From NCBI RefSeq assembly GCF_000331005.1, contig NZ_AEJB01000361.1, positions 1 to 64,000 on the forward strand: a stretch of DNA of 64,000 nucleotides, read 5' to 3'. The notes beneath the pieces were generated by a model, which made no database searches, was not told the DNA's origin, and worked only from the letters and a program-made list of their open reading frames with translations. Of this stretch, positions 44,901-55,000 are shown in pieces. Within the stretch, counting starts at the first letter, position 1; every line of letters begins with the position of its first letter. A program made the position numbers and the translations under genes. The stretch comes from Streptomyces turgidiscabies Car8 (lineage in GTDB: Bacteria > Actinomycetota > Actinomycetes > Streptomycetales > Streptomycetaceae).

Positions 44901-46958
44901 ATGTCCCCTGCACTGTTGAGCGCCAGACCCGGCGCCGCTCAGCATTCCCGCCCCACCACCCTGCTGTTGCTCATCCTGGCGCTGATCGTCGCCGCGGCGA
45001 CGATTGTGCTGCCTGCCTCGGGGCGGGCTCAGGCCCTCTCCCGTCCCTCGCAGACCATGTACACCCCGCCCGCGGGTGCGCCCTCGCCCGGTTCGCTGTA
45101 CCCGCGGGTGCTGCGTCTGCAGCACAACGGATCGGCCAACGGCACCCTGCTCGCCACGTTCGAGCAGTACACCAACGGTACGCCCGTCTTCCCGATCTAC
45201 CGCTCCACCGACAACGGCGACTCCTGGAGCAAGCTCTCCGACGTAGCCGACACCGAGAACGGCTGGGGCATGCGCTGGCAGCCCGAGCTCTTCGAACTGC
45301 CCACGGCCATAGGCGACTTCCCGGCCGGGACCATCCTGGCCGCAGGTGACTCGGTGCCCTCCGACCGGTCGGCCACCAAGATCGACATGTACGCCAGCAC
45401 CGACCGCGGTCAGACCTGGGACTTCGTCAGCAACATCGCCACAGGCGGCTCGGCGTTCGACACGAACGGCCAGACTCCCGTGTGGGAGCCGTTCTTCCTC
45501 GTCTCCGACGGCAAGCTGATCGTCTACTACTCCGACCAGCGCGACCCCGACCACGGCCAGAAGATCGTCCACCAGGTCTCCACCGACGTCCGCAACTGGG
45601 GCCCCGTCGTCGACGACGTGGCAATGCCCACCGCCGGCGACCGGCCGGGCATGCCCACCGTCGCGAAGCTGCCGAACGGCAAGTACGTCATGTCTTACGA
45701 GTACGGCGGCGCTCCCGAGGGCAACTTCTCCGTCTACTACAAGATCTCCTCCGACCCGGAGGCGTTCGGCTCGGTCACCGGCATCCCGCTGCGGACGACG
45801 GGCGGCGTGGTGCCGCAGAGCGCTCCCTACATGACCTGGCTGCCCACCGGCGGCCCCAACGGCACACTCGTCGTCAGCGCCAACAGCGCCGAGGACCTGT
45901 TCATCAACACGCAGAACGGCGCCGCGAACACCTGGACGCGCATCAGCGCCAATGTGATCGGCGGCTACAGCCGCGGCATGACGGCCCTCGCCGACGGGCA
46001 CAGCCTGCTGATCCTCAGCGCCGGACGGGGAGGCAGCGGCCTCTCCAACCCGGTCACCTACAGCACGATCGACCTGGGCGGCGGCGTCTCCGACGGTGCC
46101 ACCTACACCATGACCAACGCGAACAGCGCCCTGAACCTCACGATCGTCGGCGGCTCCACCACCAACGGCACCACCGCCACCCAGCAGAACCCCACCACCT
46201 CCACCAACCAGCAGTGGCGCTTCGAGCAGCAGTCCTCGGGCTACTTCAAGATCTTCAACGTCGCCAGTGGCAAGGTCCTCGGCGTCCAGAGCCAGTCCAC
46301 CGCCAACGGCGCCACAGTCCTGCAGTGGGATGACAACGGCACGCCCGACCACGAATGGGCCATCGCGCCCCACCCGGCCGGCGGGTACAGCATCACCAAC
46401 CGCAGCAGTGGCAAGCTCCTCGAAATACCCAGCGCCTCCACCACCGTCGGCACCGCCGCCGTCCAGTGGAGCGGCACCAGCTGCGGCTGCCAGCGCTGGA
46501 ACCTCACCCAGACCGCCCTGCCGCCCCTGGGCACCGGCCAGTACGTCCTGGTGAACAAGAACAGCGGCAAGTACCTCGACATCCCGAACGGCTCCACCAC
46601 CGCCGGCACCGCCGCCAACCAGTGGCAGAACACGAACTGCACCTGCCAGCTCTTCACCTTCCAGTCCGCCGGCAGCGGCGCCTGGAACATCAAGAACACC
46701 AAGAGCAACCTCAACCTCGACATCCAAGGCTCCTCCAGCGCCGCGGGCGCTGCCATCGTCCAGAACACCGCCTCCAGCGCCGACTCCCAGAAGTGGACCC
46801 TCACCGACGGGGGCGGCGGCTACTACAAACTCCGGAACGTGAACAGCACCCTCGTCGCCGGCGTCACCCAGTCCTCCACCGCCGACGGGGCAGCCGTCAT
46901 CCAGTGGGGCAGCGCCAGCCTCGACGACCAGCTCTGGAAGATCGTCCGGATCAACTGA
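44901..46958 (+). CDS. Secreted beta-propeller hydrolase with ricin-type lectin domains
   Basis: The 685-residue protein has a signal peptide (LLLLILALIVAAATIVLPAS). A six-bladed propeller with Asp-box-like motifs STDNGDSWSKL and STDRGQTWDFV follows, then two C-terminal ricin-B/CBM13-type domains (about 405-535 and 545-685). The propeller fits sialidase-fold enzymes, including GH93 exo-arabinanase; given the arabinan-related genes nearby, GH93 is the better guess than sialidase. The lectin domains should bind galactose or arabinose polymers. GAGAG lies before the ATG. Confidence 0.75.
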   Translation: MSPALLSARPGAAQHSRPTTLLLLILALIVAAATIVLPASGRAQALSRPSQTMYTPPAGAPSPGSLYPRVLRLQHNGSANGTLLATFEQYTNGTPVFPIYRSTDNGDSWSKLSDVADTENGWGMRWQPELFELPTAIGDFPAGTILAAGDSVPSDRSATKIDMYASTDRGQTWDFVSNIATGGSAFDTNGQTPVWEPFFLVSDGKLIVYYSDQRDPDHGQKIVHQVSTDVRNWGPVVDDVAMPTAGDRPGMPTVAKLPNGKYVMSYEYGGAPEGNFSVYYKISSDPEAFGSVTGIPLRTTGGVVPQSAPYMTWLPTGGPNGTLVVSANSAEDLFINTQNGAANTWTRISANVIGGYSRGMTALADGHSLLILSAGRGGSGLSNPVTYSTIDLGGGVSDGATYTMTNANSALNLTIVGGSTTNGTTATQQNPTTSTNQQWRFEQQSSGYFKIFNVASGKVLGVQSQSTANGATVLQWDDNGTPDHEWAIAPHPAGGYSITNRSSGKLLEIPSASTTVGTAAVQWSGTSCGCQRWNLTQTALPPLGTGQYVLVNKNSGKYLDIPNGSTTAGTAANQWQNTNCTCQLFTFQSAGSGAWNIKNTKSNLNLDIQGSSSAAGAAIVQNTASSADSQKWTLTDGGGGYYKLRNVNSTLVAGVTQSSTADGAAVIQWGSASLDDQLWKIVRIN

Positions 46959-47077
46959 CCGTCCCACCGTGCCATGACCAGGCGCGGGGACCGCCGGCGA
47001 AGCGGTTCCCGCGCCTGACGTCCGCCTCGGCCGACCAGCCGAGGCGCAGCCGACCGCTCCTCTCTACAGTGACCGAT

Positions 47078-48325
47078 GTGAACCTCCTGCCTGCGACGGA
47101 CGACCCGACCACGACGCGGACCCGCCGACAGGGCTGCCTGCGTGCGACGGGCGTCATCACACTGGTCCTGCTGGCCGCCGCGGACGTGCTCATCGCCGTC
47201 ACCAACGGCAAGACCCTCTGGCCTGTGCTCCTGCTGCTGTCGCTCGGCCTCGCGGCCGTCCTGTGGCCCTCCGCCCGGCAACCCGCGTGGCTCACTCCCC
47301 AACTGCGGGCCGCCCTACCAGCAGGCGCTTCCCTGGCCTTGACCGCCGTGGCCACGACGACCGAGCGAATTCGTATGTTCGGCCCTGGGGAAGTGGCGGT
47401 CCTGCTCTGCCTGCTGCTGCTCGCCGTCCGTACCTGCCCACCACGATGGGCAGGCCCCTGTGCCCTGCTCGTCGGCGGGGCGGCCATCGCTGCACCGCTG
47501 CGCTTCTACGCAACCGGCACCCAGGACGACGCCCTGATCCTGGGGCTCACACTGGTAGTAGCGCTGATGACCGGCATCACCATCGGCCTCGGCGGCTACC
47601 TGCGCTCCCTGGACCACAGGCGCGGCGTCGCGGTCGCCGAGACCCGTCGCTCCGAACGCCTCGCCATGGCAGCCGACCTGCACGACTTCGTCGCCCACCA
47701 CGTCACCGGCATCCTCATCCAGACACAGATGGCCCGCATGATGGTCAGCAGCGAACCAGATCGCCTGGACCCGGTCCTGGCGGGAATCGAGCACGCCGCG
47801 ACCGAGGCGCTCGACTCCATGCGGTTGACCGTCGGAATCCTGCGCGAAGGCCCGGAGCAAACGGCCCGGCTGGAGCCGGGCGAGAACCACCTGGTGGGCG
47901 ACCTGGCAGCCCTCACGGAACTCGTCGACCGATTCGGCGGCCCGACCGGCCCGAAGGCCGAACTGCACCGCTCCGCCTCCATGCCCCCGAATCTGCCCCA
48001 CGAGGTACAGGCCGCCGCCTACCGCGTCGTCCAGGAAGCCCTCACGAACGTACGGCGCCACGCCGCCGACGCCACCGAAGTCACCGTCGCCCTCGCTCAC
48101 GCCGACGACACCCTGCACGTGACGGTGCGCGACAACGGCCGCGCAGGCGCCCCGCTGCCCTACGCCGCCCGCGGCGGAGGCTTCGGCATCGTCGGCCTCA
48201 CCGAACGCGTCACCGCACTCGGCGGCACACTGCACACCGGCCCACGCGAGGACCACGGCTGGGAGGTCATAGCACTCCTCCCCACCATGCGACGAGCGGG
48301 CCCTGGCAGGGCCGGGCATCGCTAA
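47078..48325 (+). CDS. NarL-type sensor histidine kinase, orphan
   Basis: The 415-residue kinase has about five N-terminal membrane helices, then a HisKA_3 region with phosphoacceptor-type LHDFVAHHVTGI. The HATPase domain has QEALTNVRRHA, VRDNGRAG and GGFGIVGLTERV. A TACAGT -10 ends 7 nt before the GTG at 47078, suggesting a leaderless start; a GTG at 47069 is an alternative. No response regulator is adjacent, which is unusual. Confidence 0.85.
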   Translation: MNLLPATDDPTTTRTRRQGCLRATGVITLVLLAAADVLIAVTNGKTLWPVLLLLSLGLAAVLWPSARQPAWLTPQLRAALPAGASLALTAVATTTERIRMFGPGEVAVLLCLLLLAVRTCPPRWAGPCALLVGGAAIAAPLRFYATGTQDDALILGLTLVVALMTGITIGLGGYLRSLDHRRGVAVAETRRSERLAMAADLHDFVAHHVTGILIQTQMARMMVSSEPDRLDPVLAGIEHAATEALDSMRLTVGILREGPEQTARLEPGENHLVGDLAALTELVDRFGGPTGPKAELHRSASMPPNLPHEVQAAAYRVVQEALTNVRRHAADATEVTVALAHADDTLHVTVRDNGRAGAPLPYAARGGGFGIVGLTERVTALGGTLHTGPREDHGWEVIALLPTMRRAGPGRAGHR

Positions 48326-48442
48326 GGGCGCCGCCAACTCCCGCAGTCCACCCGCCCCCCGGCACCGGACTGAGGTCTGCCCGCCGGGGCGAGCAGGTGC
48401 TGCGTCCAGTTGCTGGAGCCGGTGAACGGGCGCAGGCACTTC

Positions 48443-49246
48443 CTACCGGGTCCCTTGTCCAGCCGTCGCCCAGTCCTCCAACAGGCGCACTGTGCGTCCG
48501 ACATGTTCCTCGTGCAGGTAGTGCCCGGTGTCAGGCCAGTGTTCGACGCGGGAGCCGGGGACATGCAGGGTGCCGCGTTCCCAGGTGGCCGCTTGCGCCG
48601 AGGTCCATACGGTGAGCGCGGGCTGGCTGCGCCGGCGCAGATACGCCTCGCTGTGCGGGCGGACGCCGACCGCGCCGGAGTCGGTGTACATGCCCGCGTA
48701 CGCCTGGGCGATGACGTGATCCGGGGTGCCGAGCATGGTGCGGACATGTGCCGTACGCAGTCCGGCCGGAGCGCCTGCCGGGAAGGCGCCGGCGATGAAC
48801 TCGGCCGCGGCACGCGCCCCGCGTTCCCGGTACTCCGCGAGCCGGGCGGGAATCCCCTCCACTTCCGCCCCGTGCGCGCCGTGAGCCGGATCAAGGGCGA
48901 TGACCGAGCGGACGAGCTCCTGATGCCGGACCGCGAGCAGGTTGACGACCTGGCCGCCCATGGAGTGGCCCACGGCGATCGCCGGCCCGGTGCCAAGGTG
49001 CCGGAGCAGCGCGGCGAGGTCGTCGGCCATCTCCGTCGGCGTGTTGCCCTCGTCGGGGACGTCCGACCGGCCGTGCCCGCGCAGGTCGGGGACGATCACG
49101 CGGAACCGGTCGGCCAGCGCCTCGGCGTGCGCGGACCACTCCCGGCCGTCCCCGCCCCAGCCGTGCACCAGAAGCAGCGGCACCGCCTCGTCGGACCCGA
49201 GATCGGTGCGGAAGAGGTGGACGCGTCTCAGGTCGTCGATCGTCAT
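48443..49246 (-). CDS. Alpha/beta hydrolase, last gene of the sugar operon
   Basis: The 267-residue enzyme has HGWGGDGREWSAHAE, nucleophile elbow VGHSMGGQVVN with Ser, and a late His in WPDTGHYLHEE. It may be an esterase removing acetyl or feruloyl groups from the polysaccharide, but this is inferred from context. The ATG overlaps the GH43 stop (ATGA). Confidence 0.8.
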   Translation of the reverse strand: MTIDDLRRVHLFRTDLGSDEAVPLLLVHGWGGDGREWSAHAEALADRFRVIVPDLRGHGRSDVPDEGNTPTEMADDLAALLRHLGTGPAIAVGHSMGGQVVNLLAVRHQELVRSVIALDPAHGAHGAEVEGIPARLAEYRERGARAAAEFIAGAFPAGAPAGLRTAHVRTMLGTPDHVIAQAYAGMYTDSGAVGVRPHSEAYLRRRSQPALTVWTSAQAATWERGTLHVPGSRVEHWPDTGHYLHEEHVGRTVRLLEDWATAGQGTR

Positions 49247-50841
49247 GCGGGGCCGTCCGGAAAGGTCCGGTACGTGGCGTGGGCGAAGTCCGCGTGGACA
49301 CCGGCGCCGTCGAGGTCCTGCACCCACAGGCCCCACATGGCGCCGGTGAAGCCGAGAACGCGCAACTGGCCGTCGTGGAACTCGTCGGCGTGCTCGTCGG
49401 ACAGGACGGTGGCGTCGAGCTCGATCGGCAGCGTCTGGACTCCCCCGCCGGTGTCGTACGAGAAGCGCAGGGCCGGAACGTCGAGTTCCGCGTGCAGGAC
49501 GACCGGGCGTCCGGGCTTCAGCGGTACGGTCGGCTCATGTGCGACGAGACGGCCGGCTTCGCAGCTCAGTGCCCGCAGGACCGGGGAGCCGTCGTCCTCG
49601 GCGGTGACGTACAGGTAGTGCCAGTTGCGGGTGTTGTAGTAGGCCGTCAGACCGGCCAGATGGTCGGGGGTGCGGGGCGAGAAGGTCAGGCTGGTCTCGA
49701 AGGAGCAGCGCGGGGCGGTCACCCGCCGGGCCACCAGACTGGGCGTGCGGCGGCCCACCGGCGACTGACCGCCCCGGATGCGCAGCCGCCCCGGTGCCGG
49801 CTCGATCCAGTCGTCGCCGGCCGGGCGGCGCAGGGTGGACCAGTCGGGGCCGAGAACCGGAGCGTCGAAGCAGTCGTGCGCCGGTGGTTCGGCGACGGGC
49901 GCCGGTGGCAGCGCGGGTGCCGGCACCGCTACGGCGGGTACGGCGCCGGGGATGCGGGGCCAGCCGTCGTCGGTCCAGGTCACCGGTTGCAATGCGGTCT
50001 CCCGGCCGAGCACGCACCGGCCCCGCTCCGTGTGAGGGCGGGCGGCGATGTGAGCGGCGTACCACTGGCCCGTCGCCGTCTCGACGAGGGAGCAGTGCCC
50101 GGCCTTCTGCAACTCCAGGGACGGGTCGTGCCGGGACGTGAGCAGGGGGCCGGCCGGATCGGCCTCGTACGGGCCGAGCAGGTCGCGGGAGCGGGCCACG
50201 GCCGCGCCGTGTTCGTATCCGGTGCCGCCCTCCGCGTGCACCAGGTAGTACCAGCCGTCGCGCCGGTAGAGATGCGGGCCCTCGGCGACACCGACGGAGG
50301 TTCCGGTGGTGAGGGTGCGGGGTTCGCCGAGCAGGGCCCGGGTCTTGCGGTCGTACTCCTGGATCTCGATCCCGGCGAATCCCTCGCGGTCCGGACGCCA
50401 GTCGAACCGCATGTTCAGCAGCCAGCTGCGGCCGTCACCGTCCTCGTCATGGAACAAGGAGACGTCGAAGCCGCGGCCGTGCAGCGGAACCGGGTCGGAC
50501 CACGGTCCTTCGATCGAGGGGGCCGTGGTGACGTAGTTGGGAAGGTCCTTCCATCCCTCGGCGTAGGTGTCGACGACGGTGAAGACGAGGTGGAACAGGC
50601 CGTCCGCGTACGACAGTCCGGGCGCCCAGATGCCGCCGGAGTCGGGGACGCCGGTGAGGTCGAGCAGGCGCGTGCTGTCCAGAACCCCGCCCAGGGACCG
50701 CCAGTCGACCAGGTCCCTGGAGTGGTGGATCCGGACGCCCGGGTACCACTCGAAGGTGGAGGTGGCGATGTAGAAGTCGTCGCCGACGCGGAGGATCACG
50801 GGGTCGGGTTCGAAGCCGCGCAGGACGGGGTTGTGGATCAC
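49243..50841 (-). CDS. GH43 beta-xylosidase/alpha-arabinofuranosidase
   Basis: The 532-residue enzyme has a five-bladed propeller with general-base Asp in FEPDPVILRVGDDFY, and GVAEGPHLYRRDGWYYL with the general acid. A C-terminal beta-sandwich (about 330-532) is typical of the beta-xylosidase subfamily. No signal peptide is seen, so it acts on imported oligosaccharides. It overlaps the hydrolase and lies 11 nt after the alginate-lyase-family gene. Confidence 0.92.
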   Translation of the reverse strand: MIHNPVLRGFEPDPVILRVGDDFYIATSTFEWYPGVRIHHSRDLVDWRSLGGVLDSTRLLDLTGVPDSGGIWAPGLSYADGLFHLVFTVVDTYAEGWKDLPNYVTTAPSIEGPWSDPVPLHGRGFDVSLFHDEDGDGRSWLLNMRFDWRPDREGFAGIEIQEYDRKTRALLGEPRTLTTGTSVGVAEGPHLYRRDGWYYLVHAEGGTGYEHGAAVARSRDLLGPYEADPAGPLLTSRHDPSLELQKAGHCSLVETATGQWYAAHIAARPHTERGRCVLGRETALQPVTWTDDGWPRIPGAVPAVAVPAPALPPAPVAEPPAHDCFDAPVLGPDWSTLRRPAGDDWIEPAPGRLRIRGGQSPVGRRTPSLVARRVTAPRCSFETSLTFSPRTPDHLAGLTAYYNTRNWHYLYVTAEDDGSPVLRALSCEAGRLVAHEPTVPLKPGRPVVLHAELDVPALRFSYDTGGGVQTLPIELDATVLSDEHADEFHDGQLRVLGFTGAMWGLWVQDLDGAGVHADFAHATYRTFPDGPA

Positions 50842-50852
50842 GAAAGCTCCGC

Positions 50853-52001
50853 TCAGAGGGTGAACAGCAGGGTGCCGAAGCCCACGTGGTCACATTGGAA
50901 CGCCGCGCCCTCCGGGCTGATGTTCCCGATGGCCGCGTACGTCCAGGGGGCGGGCAGGCTGCGGCGTTTGACGTAGTGGTTGAAGGCCATCTCGTAGATC
51001 GGGCGCAGATTCCCGCGCTCGACGGTGGAGATGGAGTTGAACGTGAGCCGGCAGGAGCCCCAGACGGTGTACGGCACGTCGTTGCCGGTGTTGTACTTCG
51101 CCGTGTACTCGAAGCCGGCCAGCAGCCGGTTGGCGGAGGCGGAGTACAGGTCCTGGCCCTGGACCCAGGCGATCTCGCAGGCCTCGGCCATGCTGCCCAG
51201 GATGAGCTGGGTGTGGGCCTGGTCGCGTCCGCTGTCCACGCACTGGCCGGAGTCCCTGATCACCCGGCTGATCTTGCAGCAGTCGTGCAGGTGGAAGGCG
51301 TCGACGGCGGCGTTGTAGAGGGAGGTGTCGTTGCAGAACACCCCGAACGCCATCATCGCCTTGATGCAGTTGGTGCCCCAGCCCGCGTCGCCGAACGTCC
51401 TCACCAGGGGCACGAAGACGTTCCTGAAGAGGTTCTCGGTCTGGGTGATCTCGGCCGCGGACCAGCTGCCCGAGGGGGCGGTGTACCGCATCAGCTCGGC
51501 TGCCGCCGCGAGTTTGAAGCCGTAGATGGAGGCCGCGAGCTGGGCGTCCTTGCCGGTGATCGAGGTGAGGGTGGAGGACCATGCCTTGATGATCTGCAGT
51601 GCCTTGGTGGCGTGGGCGGTGGTGCCCGTCAGGTTCCACATCAGGGCGTTCTGGTAGGCCGCGTTGCAGTCGTTCCAGAACTCCCAGTTGCCGATCTCGG
51701 TGGTGCCCCGGTCGATGGTCGTGCGCGGGCCCAGCATGGCGTAGGTCGACTGCGAGTACGCGTTCGCCCTGAACACGTTCCAGCCGCTGAGCCAGGGCTC
51801 GGTGGCGGCCGCGATCCGCGTCTTCATCCGCTGGATGTCGGAGAGTTTGTGCAGCACCCCGGGGTGGATGAAGGAGGTCAGGGCGTCCGCGGTCGGGGCC
51901 GCGGCGATCCCGGTGGCGGCCGCCGTGGTGCCGACGGCGGTGATCTGCAGGAAACGGCGGCGGCTCGGGGACGCGGGCGTGGCGGGCTGTGACTCGGACA
52001 T
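50853..52001 (-). CDS. Alginate-lyase-family protein, Tat-secreted
   Basis: The 382-residue protein has a twin-arginine signal (SRRRFLQITAVG). An (alpha/alpha) toroid with the family hallmark DSGRDQAHTQLILG follows. The alginate-lyase fold family cleaves uronate polymers by beta-elimination. Being in an arabinose/galactose operon, it may instead act on another uronate-containing glycan. The gap to the large upstream gene is 85 nt. Confidence 0.85.
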   Translation of the reverse strand: MSESQPATPASPSRRRFLQITAVGTTAAATGIAAAPTADALTSFIHPGVLHKLSDIQRMKTRIAAATEPWLSGWNVFRANAYSQSTYAMLGPRTTIDRGTTEIGNWEFWNDCNAAYQNALMWNLTGTTAHATKALQIIKAWSSTLTSITGKDAQLAASIYGFKLAAAAELMRYTAPSGSWSAAEITQTENLFRNVFVPLVRTFGDAGWGTNCIKAMMAFGVFCNDTSLYNAAVDAFHLHDCCKISRVIRDSGQCVDSGRDQAHTQLILGSMAEACEIAWVQGQDLYSASANRLLAGFEYTAKYNTGNDVPYTVWGSCRLTFNSISTVERGNLRPIYEMAFNHYVKRRSLPAPWTYAAIGNISPEGAAFQCDHVGFGTLLFTL

Positions 52002-52086
52002 GCGTCTTCCTCTTTCACTCGACGTTGAGTGTCAGGGGGTGGCAGATGAGGGGGAACCGGGCGTCGGCCCGGCTCCCCCGGTGCGG

Positions 52087-55000
52087 TCAGCCGGCCGCGC
52101 GCCGGCCCCGGTACAGCACGAGCGTGCTGCGCGGGCCGACCTTGGGACGCTGTCCGGCGCCGATGACGCGGCCGGTGGCAAGGTCGCGGGCCGGACCGAA
52201 GTCCTGACGGGCGGGCAGGGTGTACGTCCGTTCGGTGCTGGTGTTCATGGCGATCAGGTAGTCGCCGTACTCGCACAGATAGAACGGGGCGCGTCCGACG
52301 AGCATGGTCTCCACGCCCTCGAAGTCGACGCCCATGGCCGGGTCCGGGACGTCGGCCGGGACCGGAGCGAGCGGGTACACGTCACCCTTGAGTGCCTGGT
52401 GGAGGGTGTCGCCGGGGGGCGGGAAGCCGCCGGGCGGGATGTGTCCGGCCCCGGGATCGTTGATCGCGTAGTCCCACAGGATCCAGTCGTGGACCGTGTA
52501 CGTGTCGTCGGTGGCGCCCGCCGAACGCTGGCGGATCGTCGCGGAGCGCTGGTCGGTGGGTGTGAGGTGGTGGATGCGGGCGTAGTCGTTGACGCCCTGC
52601 CGGGCGCGCCAGTACAGGGAGGCGAAGAGGAGTTCCTCGCCGTTCTTCACGGCCAGGACGCCGTTCTCCTCGTCGGTGAAGACGAAGTCGGGCCGGTCCC
52701 AGGCGGTGGGGATGCGCCCCGGGCGGGCCGGGAGGGCCTGGAAGGCGTCCCAGTCGCGGGAGACCAGGCGCAGCGCGGCGAGGCCGACGCGGGTCCAGGT
52801 GTGGTGGACGAGCAGATCGAGCTGCCGGTAGAACTGCCCGTCGTCGACCATCTCCTGGGTCCAGCCGACGATGTCCGGGTCCTTGAACACCACCGCCGAC
52901 ATCAGCGGGTGCGAGTCCCAGGCCGTGCGGGAGGCGTAGGCGACCTCACCGGGGTAGACCTCGTTGCGCCAGCCGACGACGGTCTCGATGCGGGAGACGC
53001 GGGCGCCCGTCTCGTCGACGTCGACCACCCGGAACCGCCCCCGGGCCTTGATGATCTTCACCATCTGCTCGCGCAGCTCCGGCGCCTCCTGGGCCCGGTA
53101 TCCGCGCGTGACCGACTCGTACATCATGACCAGCCAGTCGTGGACCTCGCCGTAGCTGCCCACGTACCCCAGTTCGCGGGTCAGGCCGGCCCGGCTGACC
53201 TGGTGGTAGCTCTCACCCAGCGGCTTGGTGGGGTTGCCGTCCTTGTCCTCCTTGCCGAGGTAGGGCTTCATGCCGAGCGACTGGTACAGGTAGTCGCGGG
53301 CCTTGTCCTCCGGCAGTGCGAGGTCAGGGGCGAGCAGGCCGAGGCCGCGGTTGGCCTGGTAGAGGCCGATGGCGCAGATCTGCGACTGGTTGGTGTAGTG
53401 CGGGAAGTGCTGACGCCAGTAGTCCCGGCTCGACTTCAGCATGTCGGTGTAGGCGGCGCGCCGCACCGGCTGCTCGTGGGTTCCGGTGGCCTCGGGCGCG
53501 ACAACGGCCAGGTCGTCGAACCAGGCGGTGCCCGGTCCGCTCAGCCGCAGATGGAACTCCACCTGGGTGGCGCCGGAAGGGGTTTCCAGGTCTATGGAGA
53601 CCTGCTCCCACCCATGGGTTCCGGTGGCGGCGTACTGCCGGTGGTCGCCGCCGACGAGTTTGCCGCTCGCGTCGAAGAACAGCGGGTCGATGTGGGCGCC
53701 CGTGCCGGTGACGCCGTCGGTCCTGACCCAGGCGCCGTAGGTGTACTTCCCCTTGCCGACCTGGAGCTTCGCCGTGTTGTACGCCGTGACGAAGCCGTTC
53801 GCCGCGGTGGCGGCCAGCCTCAGCGACGCGGAACCGGACCGGTTGACGGACGCGTCCCGAGCCCAGGAGGCGTCGGCGGTCTTCCCCCAGCCCGGCACCT
53901 CCCAGCCCGACGGGGTGCCGGTGCCCTGCTCGAAGCCGGGGTTGCGCAGCTCGGTGGGCCCCACCATGTCCACGGAGTCGAACCAGGCCGTGCCGGGGCC
54001 GGACAGTCGCAGGTGCATCTCCACCTGGGTGGCGCCGTCGGGTGTGTCCAGGTCTATGGAGACGTATTCCCAGCCATGGGTGCCGGTGGTGGCGAACTGG
54101 CGGTGGTCGCTGCCGACCAGCTTGCCGCCCGCGTCGAAGAACAGCGGGTCGATGTGGGCGCCCGTGCCCGTGACGCCGTCGGTCCTGATCCAGGCGCCGT
54201 AGGTGTACTTCCCCTTGCCCACGCGGGTCTTGGGCGAGTTGTACACGGTGATGAATCCGTTCGCCGCGCTCGCCGTCACCTTGAGCGAGGCGGAGCCCGA
54301 CCGGTTGACGGTGGTGTCCCGGGACCAGGAGGCGTCGGCGGTCTTCCCCCAGCCAGGTACCTCCCATCCCATGGGAGTGTCGCCGCCCTCTTCGAAACCG
54401 GGGTTGGAGATCTCGTACGGCGAACCGGTCACCTTCTCGTCCAGGCGGTCGCCCAGGTGCTCCCAGAGCAGCGCCAGCACCAGCCCGACCCGGCCGAAGC
54501 CCTGCCACTGCTGGTCGGAGCCGGTCATCACGGTCGCGTCGTTCTTCCACGCCATGTACCGGCCGTCGAGCGCGCGCAGGACGCGGTCCAGCGCCGCCGG
54601 GTCGTGGTACGCGGGGCTGCCGGACCAGAGGTAGCCCTCGGCGAGCGACTGGAAGGCGAAGGCGTCCATGCCGGCGGGGTTGGCCCCGGTCAGGTAGTGC
54701 TTCTGGTCCTTGGCGACCCGTTGACGCACCGCCTCCAGGATCTCGGGGCCCTCGACGGTACGAGCCTTCGGCAGCGGCGCGGGGCCCTGCACCTCACCCT
54801 TGGGCGGGACGAAGTACGGCTCGGTGTGGGTGTAGAGGCGGTAGATGCCCCGCGACGGCGTGGTCATCTTGTAGTACAGCTGGTCGACGTTCTGGCCGTA
54901 GGACCAGATGCGGCCCATCGAGCGGATCTCCAGCTTCACCTTCTTCCTGCCCCGGGTGAGCCGCTCCGGAAGCGGCAGGGTGTGGAAGAAGAACCGGCCC

